Below are positions 19,462 to 28,091 of a DNA stretch of 64,000 bases, one piece after another. This DNA comes from Kiloniellales bacterium (lineage in GTDB: Bacteria > Pseudomonadota > Alphaproteobacteria > Kiloniellales > JAKSBE01): positions 62,001 through 126,000 of the forward strand of contig JASJBF010000052.1 of NCBI GenBank assembly GCA_030066685.1. Direction: 5' to 3'. Under the pieces are notes generated by a model that did not search any database, had not been told where the DNA came from, and saw nothing but the letters and a program-made list of their open reading frames with translations. The position numbers and the translations under genes are program-made. The first letter of the stretch is position 1. Each line of letters starts with the position of its first letter.

Positions 19462-20244
19462 ATGATCGAGATCCCCAACGTCGCCAAGGAGAGGCTCGAG
19501 GCCGGCGGGCTGGCCCTCGGGGTCGGGCTGCGCCAGGCGCGCACGGTCGACATCGCCCGGGCGATGAAGACCGCCGGCTTCGACTGGTTGTTCATCGACA
19601 TGGAGCACAACGCCATGGACGTGGACATGGCGACCCAGATCAGCGTCGCCGCCCAGGACGCCGGCATCACCCCGCTGGTCCGGGTGCCCGGCTTCGAGCA
19701 CCACCACGCCAGCCGGGTGCTCGACTGCGGCGCCCAGGGCATCGTGGTGCCCCACGTCGACGACGCCGAGACCGCGGCGCGGATGGTCTCCAACTGCCGC
19801 TTCCCGCCGCTCGGGCACCGCTCCATGGCCGGGGCGCAGCCGCAGATCGCTTTCGAGGCCCACCCGGTCGGCGAAATCGCGGAAGCGGTCAACGCGGCGA
19901 CCTTCCTGGTGCTGATGCTGGAGACCCCCAAGGCGATCGAGAACGCCGAGGCGATCGCGGCCGTGCCCGGCGTCGACGCCCTGCTGATCGGCACCAACGA
20001 CCTCTGCCTGGAGATGGGCATCCCCGGGGACTACGGGAACGACCGGGTGGTCGAGGCCTACGAGCGGGTGATCGCGGCCTGCCGGCGCCACGGCGTGCAC
20101 CCCGGCATGGGCGGCGTCTACGCACCGGAGCTGGCGAAGCGCTATGTCGACATGGGGATGCGCCTGATCCTGGCCGGCGGCGACTTCGCCTTCCTCATGG
20201 CCGGCGCCAAGGCCCAGGCCGCCAGTTTCCGGGAGATGCTCTGA
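19462..20244 (+). CDS. HpcH/HpaI-family class II aldolase
   Basis: The 260-residue protein starts at the ATG after GAGGAGGAAGG. It has the family's TIM-barrel signatures: FDWLFIDMEHNAMDV (catalytic region), RVPGFEHHHASRVLDCGAQG, IVVPHVDDAETA, MLETPKAIENAEAIAAVPGV and IGTNDLC. Members cleave or form 4-hydroxy-2-oxoacids or related compounds using a divalent metal bound by Glu and Asp. The substrate is unknown. It converges with the M24 peptidase gene, the two stop codons being 10 bp apart. Confidence 0.88.
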   Translation: MIEIPNVAKERLEAGGLALGVGLRQARTVDIARAMKTAGFDWLFIDMEHNAMDVDMATQISVAAQDAGITPLVRVPGFEHHHASRVLDCGAQGIVVPHVDDAETAARMVSNCRFPPLGHRSMAGAQPQIAFEAHPVGEIAEAVNAATFLVLMLETPKAIENAEAIAAVPGVDALLIGTNDLCLEMGIPGDYGNDRVVEAYERVIAACRRHGVHPGMGGVYAPELAKRYVDMGMRLILAGGDFAFLMAGAKAQAASFREML

Positions 20245-20254
20245 CGCTGGTCCC

Positions 20255-21550
20255 CTAAGGACCCTCGAGGGGGTCGAAGCCCCAGGAGAAGAGCGGGCGG
20301 CCGCCTTGGGGCGTGACCTGGACCACCTCCTCCAGCCACCAGCGCTCCCGCTCGCCGCCGGGATAGAGCAGGTGCAGCGGCACCACCATGTCCGCCTCCA
20401 GGACCCAGTCGGTGTTGGAGCGGCCCTCGGCGGTGGTGAGCTCGACGTCGTAGTGGGAGAGGCCGAGGCCGTGGAAGAAGACCAGCGCCGCGGCGGGATC
20501 CGGCGCACCGGCCTTGCGGTAGGCTTCGCGGCCCAGGGACTGGAGCTGGCTGATCCGGGCGCCGGGCTTCATCGCGGCGATCACCTCTTCCGCGACCGCC
20601 GCCGTGGCGCGCGCGTGGTCCCGCGCCGGGCCTTCGGGCGCGCCCTCGACGACCCAGGTCTTGCCGCCGTCCCAGCAATAGAGGTCGAGCGTGCCGTGGC
20701 AGTCGAACATAACGTGGGCGCCGCGTTCCAGGGGCCGGTCTGCCAGCCCCGGCTCCAGCATCAGGGTCGCCTCGGCGCCGCGCGGATGCCCCCAGACCAT
20801 GCCGCCGGGATCGCGCACGAAGCCGCCCAGGTCGCCGGCCGCCCGGCGGTAGGCGCGGTCGAGCTGGCGCCAGGTCATGCCGTCTTCCCAGCTCGCCATG
20901 GTGCGGCGGATCGCCGCCTCGTTGAGCCGGGTCGCCCGCTCGACCAGCGGCATCTCGGCCGCGGTCTTGACCGCCCGGGCGTACATCAGCGCGTCGTAGC
21001 CGTCGGCGACCTCCAGGCCGTCGAGCCCCAGGCGGACCCCGAAGCCCATGTCGTTGAAGGCGACCCGCCCGCGCTCCAGGCCGAGTTCTCCGAGCGCCCC
21101 GCGGACCGCATCGTTCATGTCGAAAGCGTAGCGGTCCCGCGCGGCCTCGGCCCAGCCGATCCCTTGCGCCCTGGCCGGCAGGAAACGGCTGATATCCTCG
21201 GCTGCGGGCGGCACGTCGATCGACAGCATGACGCCGCGGAAGGGCCGGATGTCCTCGATCCAGCTCGGCTGGTCCAGGAAGCTCGCCAGGTAGTACTCGG
21301 CGATCACCAGGATCGGATGCTCCGGCGCGTGGCGGGAGAGAATCACGGCATAGGGCCGAGGCTCGTCCGACTTGTGCGCCACGCCGTTGAAGCTGGAGAG
21401 GTAGAAGACGTTCAGGGGCTGGGTCGCGACCACGCCGTCCAACCCCCGCGCCTCAAGGCCGTGGAGCAAACGCTCCAGGTTGCAGAGCCGCTTCGGCAGC
21501 GGCAGGCGTTGGAAATCGGCCGTTGTGTCGGTCTGGGCTGTGTCCGGCAT
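20255..21550 (-). CDS. M24-family metallopeptidase (Xaa-Pro dipeptidase-like)
   Basis: The 431-residue protein starts at MPDTAQ, where GGGGAGAG provides the ribosome-binding site; an ATG 15 bp upstream is weaker. A creatinase-like N-terminal domain (residues ~30-180) precedes the pita-bread catalytic domain (residues ~200-425). Candidate dimetal ligands are Asp in VMFDCHG, Asp in YCWDGGKTW, His in FFHGLGLSHYD, and two Glu residues, the last in EEVVQV. The family includes prolidases and ectoine or creatine hydrolases. The exact substrate is unresolved. Confidence 0.85.
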   Translation of the reverse strand: MPDTAQTDTTADFQRLPLPKRLCNLERLLHGLEARGLDGVVATQPLNVFYLSSFNGVAHKSDEPRPYAVILSRHAPEHPILVIAEYYLASFLDQPSWIEDIRPFRGVMLSIDVPPAAEDISRFLPARAQGIGWAEAARDRYAFDMNDAVRGALGELGLERGRVAFNDMGFGVRLGLDGLEVADGYDALMYARAVKTAAEMPLVERATRLNEAAIRRTMASWEDGMTWRQLDRAYRRAAGDLGGFVRDPGGMVWGHPRGAEATLMLEPGLADRPLERGAHVMFDCHGTLDLYCWDGGKTWVVEGAPEGPARDHARATAAVAEEVIAAMKPGARISQLQSLGREAYRKAGAPDPAAALVFFHGLGLSHYDVELTTAEGRSNTDWVLEADMVVPLHLLYPGGERERWWLEEVVQVTPQGGRPLFSWGFDPLEGP

Positions 21551-21584
21551 GCGCGCTCTCCCCATCGTCGGCCCGAGGCACCGC

Positions 21585-21701
21585 CTAAAGCGGGATGATT
21601 TGAAGCTGAACCGGCTTCAAATCTGAATCCCGCTTTGCCTTGACGGTTGAGAGCACGATTCAGATATGAGGTCGATTCGACCTCATATCATCGTGCTCTA
21701 G
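21585..21701 (+). mobile_element. 117-bp CTAG-bounded twin-hairpin element, copy C
   Basis: This copy is 117 bp. The left end is CTAA instead of CTAG, and the right end is CTAG at 21698-21701. The first hairpin uses GAAGC/GCTTC where other copies use GAAGTC/GACTTC, a compensated change. The flanks CACCGC and GCGGTG would join across one CTAG into a perfect 16-bp palindrome. Confidence 0.83.
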
Positions 21702-21768
21702 GCGGTGTTCCGGCAAGGCGCCCAGCTTAGCGCAAAGCTCCGGCCGTCCGACAGGCGCCCGGCCTTCG

Positions 21769-23025
21769 TCAGTTGAGCCAGACGAAGTACCTGAAGAACC
21801 TGCCCGCAAAGAGCCGGGAGATCTGGTTCCAGGTTCGCCCGGACACGGTGTCGCCCTCCTCCAGGTAGGGCAGCGCGGCCGAGCCCTGGATCAGGAGGAC
21901 GGGGTCGAAGGTCGTCGGCTCGGTGAAGATGCGGCGCAGGTTGATCCCCTGATCGAAGCGCCAATGCGGCACCAGCTTGCGGCCCTGTAGCAGGGCGTCG
22001 AATTCCTCGAGGAAGAGCCGCCAGCCCTCGATCCGTTCCTGCGTGATCGTCATCCGCGGCAGGACACCGGTCTGGGCCGGATTCGGGATCCATTCGCCGC
22101 GGTCGTCGGTCTCCGCCTGAACCCGCGTCCAGGTCTCGCGGCTGAGCCGGACCATGGCTTCGAGATGCTGCAGAACGCTGCGCATGCGGTCGGGCTCGAC
22201 GACCGGCCAGTGCGTCAGATGCACGAAGGCGATGAAGTCGGCGACGTTGGCGAACCTGGCGGTCGGGACGGTCTTGGCGACCAGGGCCGCGTTGGGCAGC
22301 GCGGAGTCCGGGAAGAGGCCGTGAAAGGTCTGCTCGAAGCCCTCCTGCCAATCGTGGGCCAGGGGGAACTCGGCAATCGCCATCAGCAGGTGGCAATAGG
22401 CCCGCAGCCAGGGCACGTCGCTGCGGTCGAAGTCGGTCAGGAAGGCGTCGGCCGCTTCTTTCCTGATCCAGCGAAACTCCATCACCACCTGCAGGATCCG
22501 CCAAAGCGCCTCCTGATCCGAGGCCACGCCGTCGGCGTTCAGGTCCAGGTGGATGCGCGCGATGTTCAGGGGCAGATCGACATCGCGCTCGGCGACGGAC
22601 GCCAAGGCGGCCTCCGCCGCCCGAAGGCGATCGATGAAGCCTTGCAGGACGTCGCGCAAGGCCCCATAGGTCACCTGCTCGGGGTCGGGGTTCGGCGGAA
22701 CCGGCAGGCGGAGGATCGGGAGACCCGACAGACCCGCCCCGTAAGGCGGGCTGTAGCTGCTCGCCAGGCCGTAGCGATGGAGGCCCTGGCCCAGATGCTC
22801 CACAGCCTGCAGGAACCGCACCGCGCCCAGGGCGAAGCGGGCCCGATCGTCGTCCGGCTGATCGGCGAGGCGATCACGGGCGACCTCGGCGGCGGCCGCA
22901 GTCTTGCCGGCATAGAGGTGGGACTGGAGGTCCTCGATGAAGTCGGCCGACGCCGAAGCGCTGGCGCTCCAGAGGATCAGGCCGGCGGCTGGTGCAAGCC
23001 ATCCGAAAGCAAGGCGCAGGGTCAT
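21769..23025 (-). CDS. secreted protein with an EF-hand-like loop, unknown function
   Basis: The 418-residue protein has a signal peptide (GLILWSASASASA-DFIE) and an N-terminal helical-repeat-like region (AGKTAAAAEVARDRLADQPD) reminiscent of TPR. At about residue 160 it has DLNADGVASDQE, a complete EF-hand-type calcium loop with ligands at positions 1, 3, 5, 9 and 12. It ends in an aromatic segment RFFRYFVWLN. I do not recognise a family. It is probably periplasmic. It is a single gene, with repeat copy C between it and the upstream region of the M24 peptidase gene. Confidence 0.75.
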   Translation of the reverse strand: MTLRLAFGWLAPAAGLILWSASASASADFIEDLQSHLYAGKTAAAAEVARDRLADQPDDDRARFALGAVRFLQAVEHLGQGLHRYGLASSYSPPYGAGLSGLPILRLPVPPNPDPEQVTYGALRDVLQGFIDRLRAAEAALASVAERDVDLPLNIARIHLDLNADGVASDQEALWRILQVVMEFRWIRKEAADAFLTDFDRSDVPWLRAYCHLLMAIAEFPLAHDWQEGFEQTFHGLFPDSALPNAALVAKTVPTARFANVADFIAFVHLTHWPVVEPDRMRSVLQHLEAMVRLSRETWTRVQAETDDRGEWIPNPAQTGVLPRMTITQERIEGWRLFLEEFDALLQGRKLVPHWRFDQGINLRRIFTEPTTFDPVLLIQGSAALPYLEEGDTVSGRTWNQISRLFAGRFFRYFVWLN

Positions 23026-23078
23026 GCGACCTGCGCTTACAGCAAGAGTGCTAACCGGAGGCTAACACAAGGGAGCGC

Positions 23079-24179
23079 TCAGCCCGGCGGCAGCCGCAGT
23101 CGGCTCTCCAGGTCCTCGCGGTTGAGGTAGAAGCCGGCCATGTGGCGATGGCCGGTGAAACCGGTGCGGGCGTGCAGGATCCGCCAGTTGTCGAAGAGCA
23201 CCGCAAGGCCGGGCCGGAGCTGCAGGCGCAGGTGGTAGGCCTCCTCCGAGAGCAGGGCGTGGAAGCGGCGCAGCGCCGCATAGAAGGCCTCGGTGACCGC
23301 CGGCTGCGGCCGGAAGGGGGCGCGGTCGAAGTTGTTGAAGCAGACCCGCCGCAGGGCGCCGGCCGCGTCCAGGCCGAGGACGGGATGGCGGGCCAGGAGG
23401 TGGACGCCGTCGCCGAGGTACTCGCCGGGGACCTCGAGCTCGCTCAGCAAGCGGAAGGCCTCCGGCGCCTCCGCGCGCAGCCGTTCGGCGACCCGGAAGC
23501 CGTCGGCGAAGACGTTGACGGCGCCCTCGCCGTCGAAGGCCAGGCAGTGCAGACACTGCAGGCCCGGCGGGTCCTCGCTGTAGGTGCCGTCCGTGTGCAG
23601 GCCCACGGCCTCGTTGGAATAGGCCGAGTCGGCGCGGGCGCCGTCGGCCTGGAAGTCCCAGACGCCGCCGAAGATGGTCTCGCGGACGTAGGCGATGCGC
23701 TCGGCCAGGCGCCGGGTCGCGGCCAGCTCGCTCGGCAGCCCTTCCACCAGGACCAGCCCGTCGCGCCAGAAGTCGGACAGCAGGCGGCGCAACGCCGCGT
23801 CGTCCCCGAGGATCCCGGAGAAGCCATGGCGAGCGGGGGCCGGCGGCCCCTCCGCCCAGAGCCGCCGCTCGGGCAACACCGCCTCGCCGAAGGCCTGGGC
23901 CCTGAGAAAGGCGGAGTCATAGCGGCTGTTCAGGTCTTCCTGGCGCCAGGCGACCTCCAGGGCTGCACCGGAGTCGCGGAGCTCGACCGTCTCGGCGGCG
24001 AGGTCATCGGGGATGGCGAAGGTATCGACCCGCCGCTGGTTCGTCGTGGCGTCGTAGCTTTCCGGTGCCCGGCAATGGTCGCGGAGCCAGATCATGGGAA
24101 AATCGGCGCGGGCGCCGTCGGCCCAGGTGACCGCGAGGCCGCGGGGCGAGATTGCGGCAGACTCGATCTTCGGGGGCAT
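23079..24179 (-). CDS. gamma-butyrobetaine hydroxylase-like 2-oxoglutarate dioxygenase
   Basis: The 366-residue protein starts at the ATG ending at 24179, with GAAGGCGAGG upstream; an ATG at 24200 would lie almost at the putative transcription start. The N-terminal domain (ADFPMIWLRDHCRAPESY) is the small zinc-binding domain of the BBOX/TMLH group. The TauD-like catalytic domain has the iron facial triad in LHTDGTYSEDPP (HxD) and a distal His in ILHARTGFTGHR. Known relatives hydroxylate gamma-butyrobetaine or trimethyllysine on the route to carnitine. The divergent BetI-like regulator suggests quaternary-amine metabolism. Confidence 0.85.
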   Translation of the reverse strand: MPPKIESAAISPRGLAVTWADGARADFPMIWLRDHCRAPESYDATTNQRRVDTFAIPDDLAAETVELRDSGAALEVAWRQEDLNSRYDSAFLRAQAFGEAVLPERRLWAEGPPAPARHGFSGILGDDAALRRLLSDFWRDGLVLVEGLPSELAATRRLAERIAYVRETIFGGVWDFQADGARADSAYSNEAVGLHTDGTYSEDPPGLQCLHCLAFDGEGAVNVFADGFRVAERLRAEAPEAFRLLSELEVPGEYLGDGVHLLARHPVLGLDAAGALRRVCFNNFDRAPFRPQPAVTEAFYAALRRFHALLSEEAYHLRLQLRPGLAVLFDNWRILHARTGFTGHRHMAGFYLNREDLESRLRLPPG

Positions 24180-24206
24180 GGGCGCCTCGCCTTCGCGCAT
24201 TCGGAG

Positions 24207-24232
24207 ATTTATTATCCATATGTATAATAAAT
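24207..24232. promoter_or_regulatory. 26-bp AT-rich palindrome, candidate TetR/BetI-type operator
   Basis: ATTTATTAT at 24207-24215 and ATAATAAAT at 24224-24232 are exact reverse complements around a CCATATGT centre. It stands out in GC-rich DNA. It contains a perfect TATAAT (24223-24228) for the rightward regulator gene and GATAAT (complement of 24211-24216) for the leftward dioxygenase gene. A bound repressor could therefore block both promoters. Confidence 0.7.
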
Positions 24233-24285
24233 TTTCCGCTATAGTGCCAGTGCCCATACGCCCTTCACCTCGACAGAGAGAGCCC

Positions 24286-24936
24286 TTGGCCAAAGCGGAG
24301 AGCCTCGAAGACGGCGGCGGACCGGTCCGGCGGCGCCTCGACGCCAAGCAGCGCCGCGCGGGCCTGATCCGGGCGACCATCGAGATCCTGGCGGAGACCG
24401 GCCCGCGTGCGGCCACGGTCCGGGCGATCTGCGCCCGCGCCGGAGTCTCGCACGGGCTGCTGCGGCACTACTTCGGCAGCCAGAAGGCTCTGGTCGCCGC
24501 CGCCTGCCACCGCCTGGCCTCGGACTACGACACGGAGATGAGCGAGATCCTGGACCAGGGCCAGGGCTCGGCCAGGGACCGATTGCGCCGGCTGTTCCGG
24601 CTGCTGTTCTCGCCGACCTGGGTCGACGACCGGACGCTGGGAGCCTGGGTCTCCTACTGGAGCCTGGTGCGCAGCGACGAGGAGGTCGCTGCGATCCACC
24701 GGGACTTCTACGCCCGTCAGCGCCTGCGGATCGCCGGGACCCTGGGCCGCCTCGCGCGGGAAGAGGGCCTGAGCCTCGACGCCAAGGCCGAGGCCCTCGC
24801 GATCACCGCCATGATGGACGGCCTCTGGCTGGAGCACTGCCTCGACCGCACCGGCTTCGAGCCAGAGGAAGCGATCGCGCTCTGCGAGGCCTGGCTCGAG
24901 CGCATGACGGCCGCAGCGACGGCGCGGACGGGCTAG
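24286..24936 (+). CDS. TetR-family regulator, BetI-like
   Basis: The 216-residue protein is called from the TTG at 24286, preceded by GAGAGAG. An ATG at 24220 falls inside the palindromic operator and upstream of the expected transcription start. The HTH spans residues ~20-65 (IEILAETGPRAATVRAICAR, AGVSHGLLRHYFGS). The C-terminal domain (WVDDRTLGAWVSYWSLV, MMDGLWLEHCLD) resembles BetI, the choline-responsive repressor of betaine synthesis. It probably represses itself and the dioxygenase gene. The ligand is unknown. Confidence 0.85.
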   Translation: MAKAESLEDGGGPVRRRLDAKQRRAGLIRATIEILAETGPRAATVRAICARAGVSHGLLRHYFGSQKALVAAACHRLASDYDTEMSEILDQGQGSARDRLRRLFRLLFSPTWVDDRTLGAWVSYWSLVRSDEEVAAIHRDFYARQRLRIAGTLGRLAREEGLSLDAKAEALAITAMMDGLWLEHCLDRTGFEPEEAIALCEAWLERMTAAATARTG

Positions 24937-25051
24937 CATTGCGCCTGTTCATCACCTCCTTGCGCGATAGAATGGCCGCCGAACCAAGGGCCGGCGGCGG
25001 CCTCCGCCGCGCGGCCCAAACAAGAAACGTCTGCAACAGGGAGACTCCGTG

Positions 25052-25873
25052 ATGAAGCAGTTCCTGGCATGTCTGGCTCTGACCGCCGTGGCGCTCGCCA
25101 ACCCGGCCTCGGCGGGCGAGGTCCTGGACCGGATCATGAAGTCCAAGACCCTGACCATGTCCTCCGACCCGGCCTATCCGCCGCAGTCCTTCCTCAACGA
25201 CCAGAACGAGATGGACGGCTTCGACATCGACGTCGGCAAGGAGATCGCCAGGCGCCTGGGCGTCGAGCTCGAGATCATCACACCGGCCTGGGAGATCATC
25301 ACCGCCGGCAACTGGGGCGGCCGCTGGGACATCTCGGTCGGCTCCATGACCCCGACCAAGGCGCGGGCGCAGGTGCTCGACTTCCCCGCCGTCTACTACT
25401 ACACGCCGGCCTCCTTCGCCGTGCACGCGGACTCCGAGGCGAGCGGCCTGGGCGACCTCGCGGGCAAGACCATCGGCGTCTGCGGCGGCTGCACCTACGA
25501 GGCCTACCTCAAGAAGGAGCTGACCATCGACGCCGAGGGCGCGCCACCCTTCACCTACGACGTCGAGGCCGGCGAGATCCGCTCCTACGAGACCGACACC
25601 AACGCCTTCGACGACCTGCGGATCGGCGACGGCAAGCGCCTGGACGCGGTCTTATCCGCACTGCCGACCATCGAGGAAGCGATCAAGAACGGCTACCCGA
25701 TGAAGGTCGTCGGCGACCCGGCCTTTTACGAGCCCCTGGCCGTGGCCCTGGACAAGGGCGATGCGGAGTTCGCCGCCAAGATCAAGGAGGTGGTCGCGGC
25801 CATGCACGCCGACGGCACCCTGACCAAGCTGTCGGAGAAGTGGTACGGCGTCGACCTGACCACGGTCAAATAG
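25052..25873 (+). CDS. amino-acid-type ABC transporter substrate-binding protein
   Basis: The 273-residue protein has a signal peptide ending in NPASA-GEV and the polar amino-acid binding fold: LTMSSDPAYPPQSFLN, DGFDIDVGKEIARRLGV, WDISVGSMTPTKARAQVLDF, KTIGVCGGCTYEAYLKKEL. The ATG at 25052 directly follows a GTG and GGGAGACTCC. A paired cysteine (CGGC) in the second domain is unusual for the family. It is followed by one permease gene but no ATPase gene. Position beside a dioxygenase and BetI-like regulator suggests, but does not show, a quaternary-amine or amino-acid substrate. Confidence 0.88.
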   Translation: MKQFLACLALTAVALANPASAGEVLDRIMKSKTLTMSSDPAYPPQSFLNDQNEMDGFDIDVGKEIARRLGVELEIITPAWEIITAGNWGGRWDISVGSMTPTKARAQVLDFPAVYYYTPASFAVHADSEASGLGDLAGKTIGVCGGCTYEAYLKKELTIDAEGAPPFTYDVEAGEIRSYETDTNAFDDLRIGDGKRLDAVLSALPTIEEAIKNGYPMKVVGDPAFYEPLAVALDKGDAEFAAKIKEVVAAMHADGTLTKLSEKWYGVDLTTVK

Positions 25874-25940
25874 GCCGGCCGAGGCGAGGGCCCGCACGGG
25901 AGGGCCGACGAGGCATCCCGCCGGCCCTCGCGCCGCCCTT

Positions 25941-26906
25941 ATGACCGCGCTTCTCTCCCTCTACGGCGACCGGCCCTGGGCCCGTCACCTGACCGTCTTC
26001 CTGGCGGCGTCGTTGGTCTTCGCGCTCTTCGACTTCAAGGAGACCCTGGTCGGCGACCTGCTGCGCCCGGCGATCGGCGAGCCGGCGGAGAGCGGCCTCC
26101 ACGGCACGCTGGCGGTCGGCCTGGTGCTCGGCTTCCTTTTCGCGGTCAACCTGGCGGTTTTACGGCTCCTGCCCTACAAGGCGCAGATCGCGGTGACCTG
26201 GCTCGAGCTGCTGCTGCTCTTCCTGGCCTTCTTCGCGTCCTTCGACCTGTCCTACGAGTTCATCGGCCGCAAAATCGGCTTCCTGATCACCCAGGGCGCC
26301 TTCACCACCGTCTACATCTCGCTGATCTCGATCGCCATCGCCAGCGCCATCGCGCTGGTCGCCGCCCTGGCCAAGCTGAGCGACAGCGCCTTCGCCTTCG
26401 CCTGCGCCAGCTTCTACATCTCCTTCTTCCGCGGCCTGCCGCTGCTGATGCAGGTCTACCTGATCTACCTCGGCCTGCCGCAGCTCGGCTTCGTGGTCGA
26501 TCCGGTCCCGGCCGGGGTCGCCGCGCTGTCGCTCTGCTACGGCGCCTACATGGCGGAGATCTTCCGCGCCGGGATCCAGGGCGTGCCCGACGGCCAGCGC
26601 GAGGCCGCGGCCGCGCTCGGCCTCAAGCCGGGGCTCACGATGCGCAAGATCGTCCTGCCCCAGGCGATGAAGCTGATCGTGCCGCCGACCGGCAACCAGT
26701 TCATCGCCATGCTGAAGGACTCCTCCCTGGTCTCCGTGGTCGGGGTCTGGGAGCTGACCTTTCTGGCCCGCACCCAGGGCCGCGCCGAGTTCAAGCACCT
26801 GGAGATGCTGATCACCGCCGCCTTCATCTACTGGGGCCTGTCGATCGTCTTCGAGCTGATCCAGTCCCGCATCGAGAAGCACTACGGCAAGAGCGACGTG
26901 AGGTAG
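25941..26906 (+). CDS. amino-acid-type ABC transporter permease
   Basis: The 321-residue protein has three extra N-terminal transmembrane segments before a HisM/GlnP-type permease domain (residues ~115-315). The EAA loop that contacts the ATPase is visible as QREAAAALGLKPGLTMRKIV then LPQA. FFRGLPLLMQVYLIY and LKDSSLVSVVGVWELT are typical. It is 67 bp downstream of the substrate-binding protein gene. No second permease or ATPase gene follows, so it must use a shared or distant ATPase and probably acts as a homodimer. Confidence 0.88.
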   Translation: MTALLSLYGDRPWARHLTVFLAASLVFALFDFKETLVGDLLRPAIGEPAESGLHGTLAVGLVLGFLFAVNLAVLRLLPYKAQIAVTWLELLLLFLAFFASFDLSYEFIGRKIGFLITQGAFTTVYISLISIAIASAIALVAALAKLSDSAFAFACASFYISFFRGLPLLMQVYLIYLGLPQLGFVVDPVPAGVAALSLCYGAYMAEIFRAGIQGVPDGQREAAAALGLKPGLTMRKIVLPQAMKLIVPPTGNQFIAMLKDSSLVSVVGVWELTFLARTQGRAEFKHLEMLITAAFIYWGLSIVFELIQSRIEKHYGKSDVR

Positions 26907-26967
26907 GGCGGCGGGCCACAAGCCTCAACATCGCGCTTCGCGCTGACTGAAAGGATCGGTTCTATGA

Positions 26968-26995
26968 CCTCATGCTTCGACAAGCTCGGCATGAG
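26968..26995. repeat. palindromic repeat of the CCTCATGC...GCATGAGG type
   Basis: CCTCATGC at 26968-26975 pairs with GCATGAGG at 26988-26995 around TTCGACAAGCTC. Related palindromes with a CTTCGACAAGCTC core recur in many alphaproteobacterial genomes. It lies in a 201-bp gap between convergent genes and could terminate transcription, though it lacks a T-run. Confidence 0.6.
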
Positions 26996-27107
26996 GGTGT
27001 TCCTTCACCTCGTCCGCGCCTGAGCGCCGGGCTACGCCCCCTGTCGAAGGGAGAGGTCGGCACCGCGTCGCGGAGCAGCGCCGCCTCGCCTTTGCCGACC
27101 GCCGGCC

Positions 27108-28091
27108 TCACCCGCCGGCGGCGGCGATCTGCTCGGCCTTGTGGACCATGACCTCGGCCTGCTTGATCGAGGCGATGTCGATCAGGCGGCCGTCGAGGGC
27201 GACGGCGCCCTTGCCCTCCTTCTGGGCCTGCGCCATGGCCTCGAGGATGCGCTTGGCGCGCTCGACCTCGGCGGCCGAGGGCGAGTTGACCTCGTTGGCG
27301 ATGGCGGTCTGGGAGGGGTGGATCGCCCATTTGCCCTCGCAGCCCAGGCAGGCCGCGCGGTTGGCCTGGGCCCGGAAGCCGTCGGGGTCGGAGAAGTCGC
27401 CGAAGGGCCCGTCGATGGGCCTGAGGCCGTTGGCCCGGGCGGCGACCACCATATGCGAGACCGCGTAGTGCCACATGTCGCCCCAATGGTAGTCGCGCGC
27501 CTTGCCTTCCTCCTGGTCGGTCAGGACGCCGTAGAGCGCGTTGGGGCCGCCGATCACCGTGGTCCGCGCCTTGGTCGAGGCGGCGTAGTCGGCGACGCCG
27601 AAGTGCAGGCTCTCGTTGCGCTTGCTGGCCGCGGCGATCGCCGCGACGTTCTGCATGCCCAGCGCCGTCTCGATGATGATCTCGAAGCCGATCCTCTTCT
27701 GCCGGTCCGTGGCGTCCTCGATCTGGCTCACCAGCATGTCGACGGCGTAGATGTCGGCCGCCGTGCCGGCCTTGGGGATCATGATCAGGTCCAGGCGCTC
27801 GCCGGTCTGCTCCAGGACGTCGACCACGTCGCGGTACATGTAGTGGGTGTCCAGGCCGTTGATCCGCACCGACAGGGTCTTGCTGCCCCAGTCGATGTCG
27901 TTCAGGCCCTCGATGATGTTCTTGCGCGCCTGCACCTTGTCGTCGGGGGCGACGGCGTCCTCGAGGTCGAGGAAGATGACGTCGGCCGGCCCCGCGGCCG
28001 CCTTCTCGAAGAGCTCGGGCCGGCTGCCGGGCACGGCCAGCTCGCTGCGGTTGAGGCGCGCCGGCGCCGGTTCAACGATGGTGAAGCTCAT
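27108..28091 (-). CDS. malyl-CoA / beta-methylmalyl-CoA lyase-like (HpcH/HpaI, CitE-type)
   Basis: The 327-residue protein is a CitE-type TIM barrel: RSELAVPGSRPELFEKA, VIFLDLEDAVAPDDKVQARK, LSVRINGLDTHYMYRDVVDV, IIIETALGMQNVAAIAAASK (metal Glu) and LHFGVADYAAS. The closing segment with WAIHPSQ is typical of the malyl-CoA lyase subgroup. Such enzymes split malyl-CoA to acetyl-CoA and glyoxylate, or beta-methylmalyl-CoA to propionyl-CoA and glyoxylate. The latter would feed the methylmalonyl-CoA mutase encoded in this window. CitE or a CoA thioesterase activity cannot be excluded. Confidence 0.83.
   Translation of the reverse strand: MSFTIVEPAPARLNRSELAVPGSRPELFEKAAAGPADVIFLDLEDAVAPDDKVQARKNIIEGLNDIDWGSKTLSVRINGLDTHYMYRDVVDVLEQTGERLDLIMIPKAGTAADIYAVDMLVSQIEDATDRQKRIGFEIIIETALGMQNVAAIAAASKRNESLHFGVADYAASTKARTTVIGGPNALYGVLTDQEEGKARDYHWGDMWHYAVSHMVVAARANGLRPIDGPFGDFSDPDGFRAQANRAACLGCEGKWAIHPSQTAIANEVNSPSAAEVERAKRILEAMAQAQKEGKGAVALDGRLIDIASIKQAEVMVHKAEQIAAAGG

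Noticed and set aside
24220-24285. ATG at 24220 as start of the BetI-like regulator
   Set aside because: It lies inside the palindromic operator and upstream of the transcription start expected from the TATAAT. The added 22 residues do not look like a regulator N-terminus.
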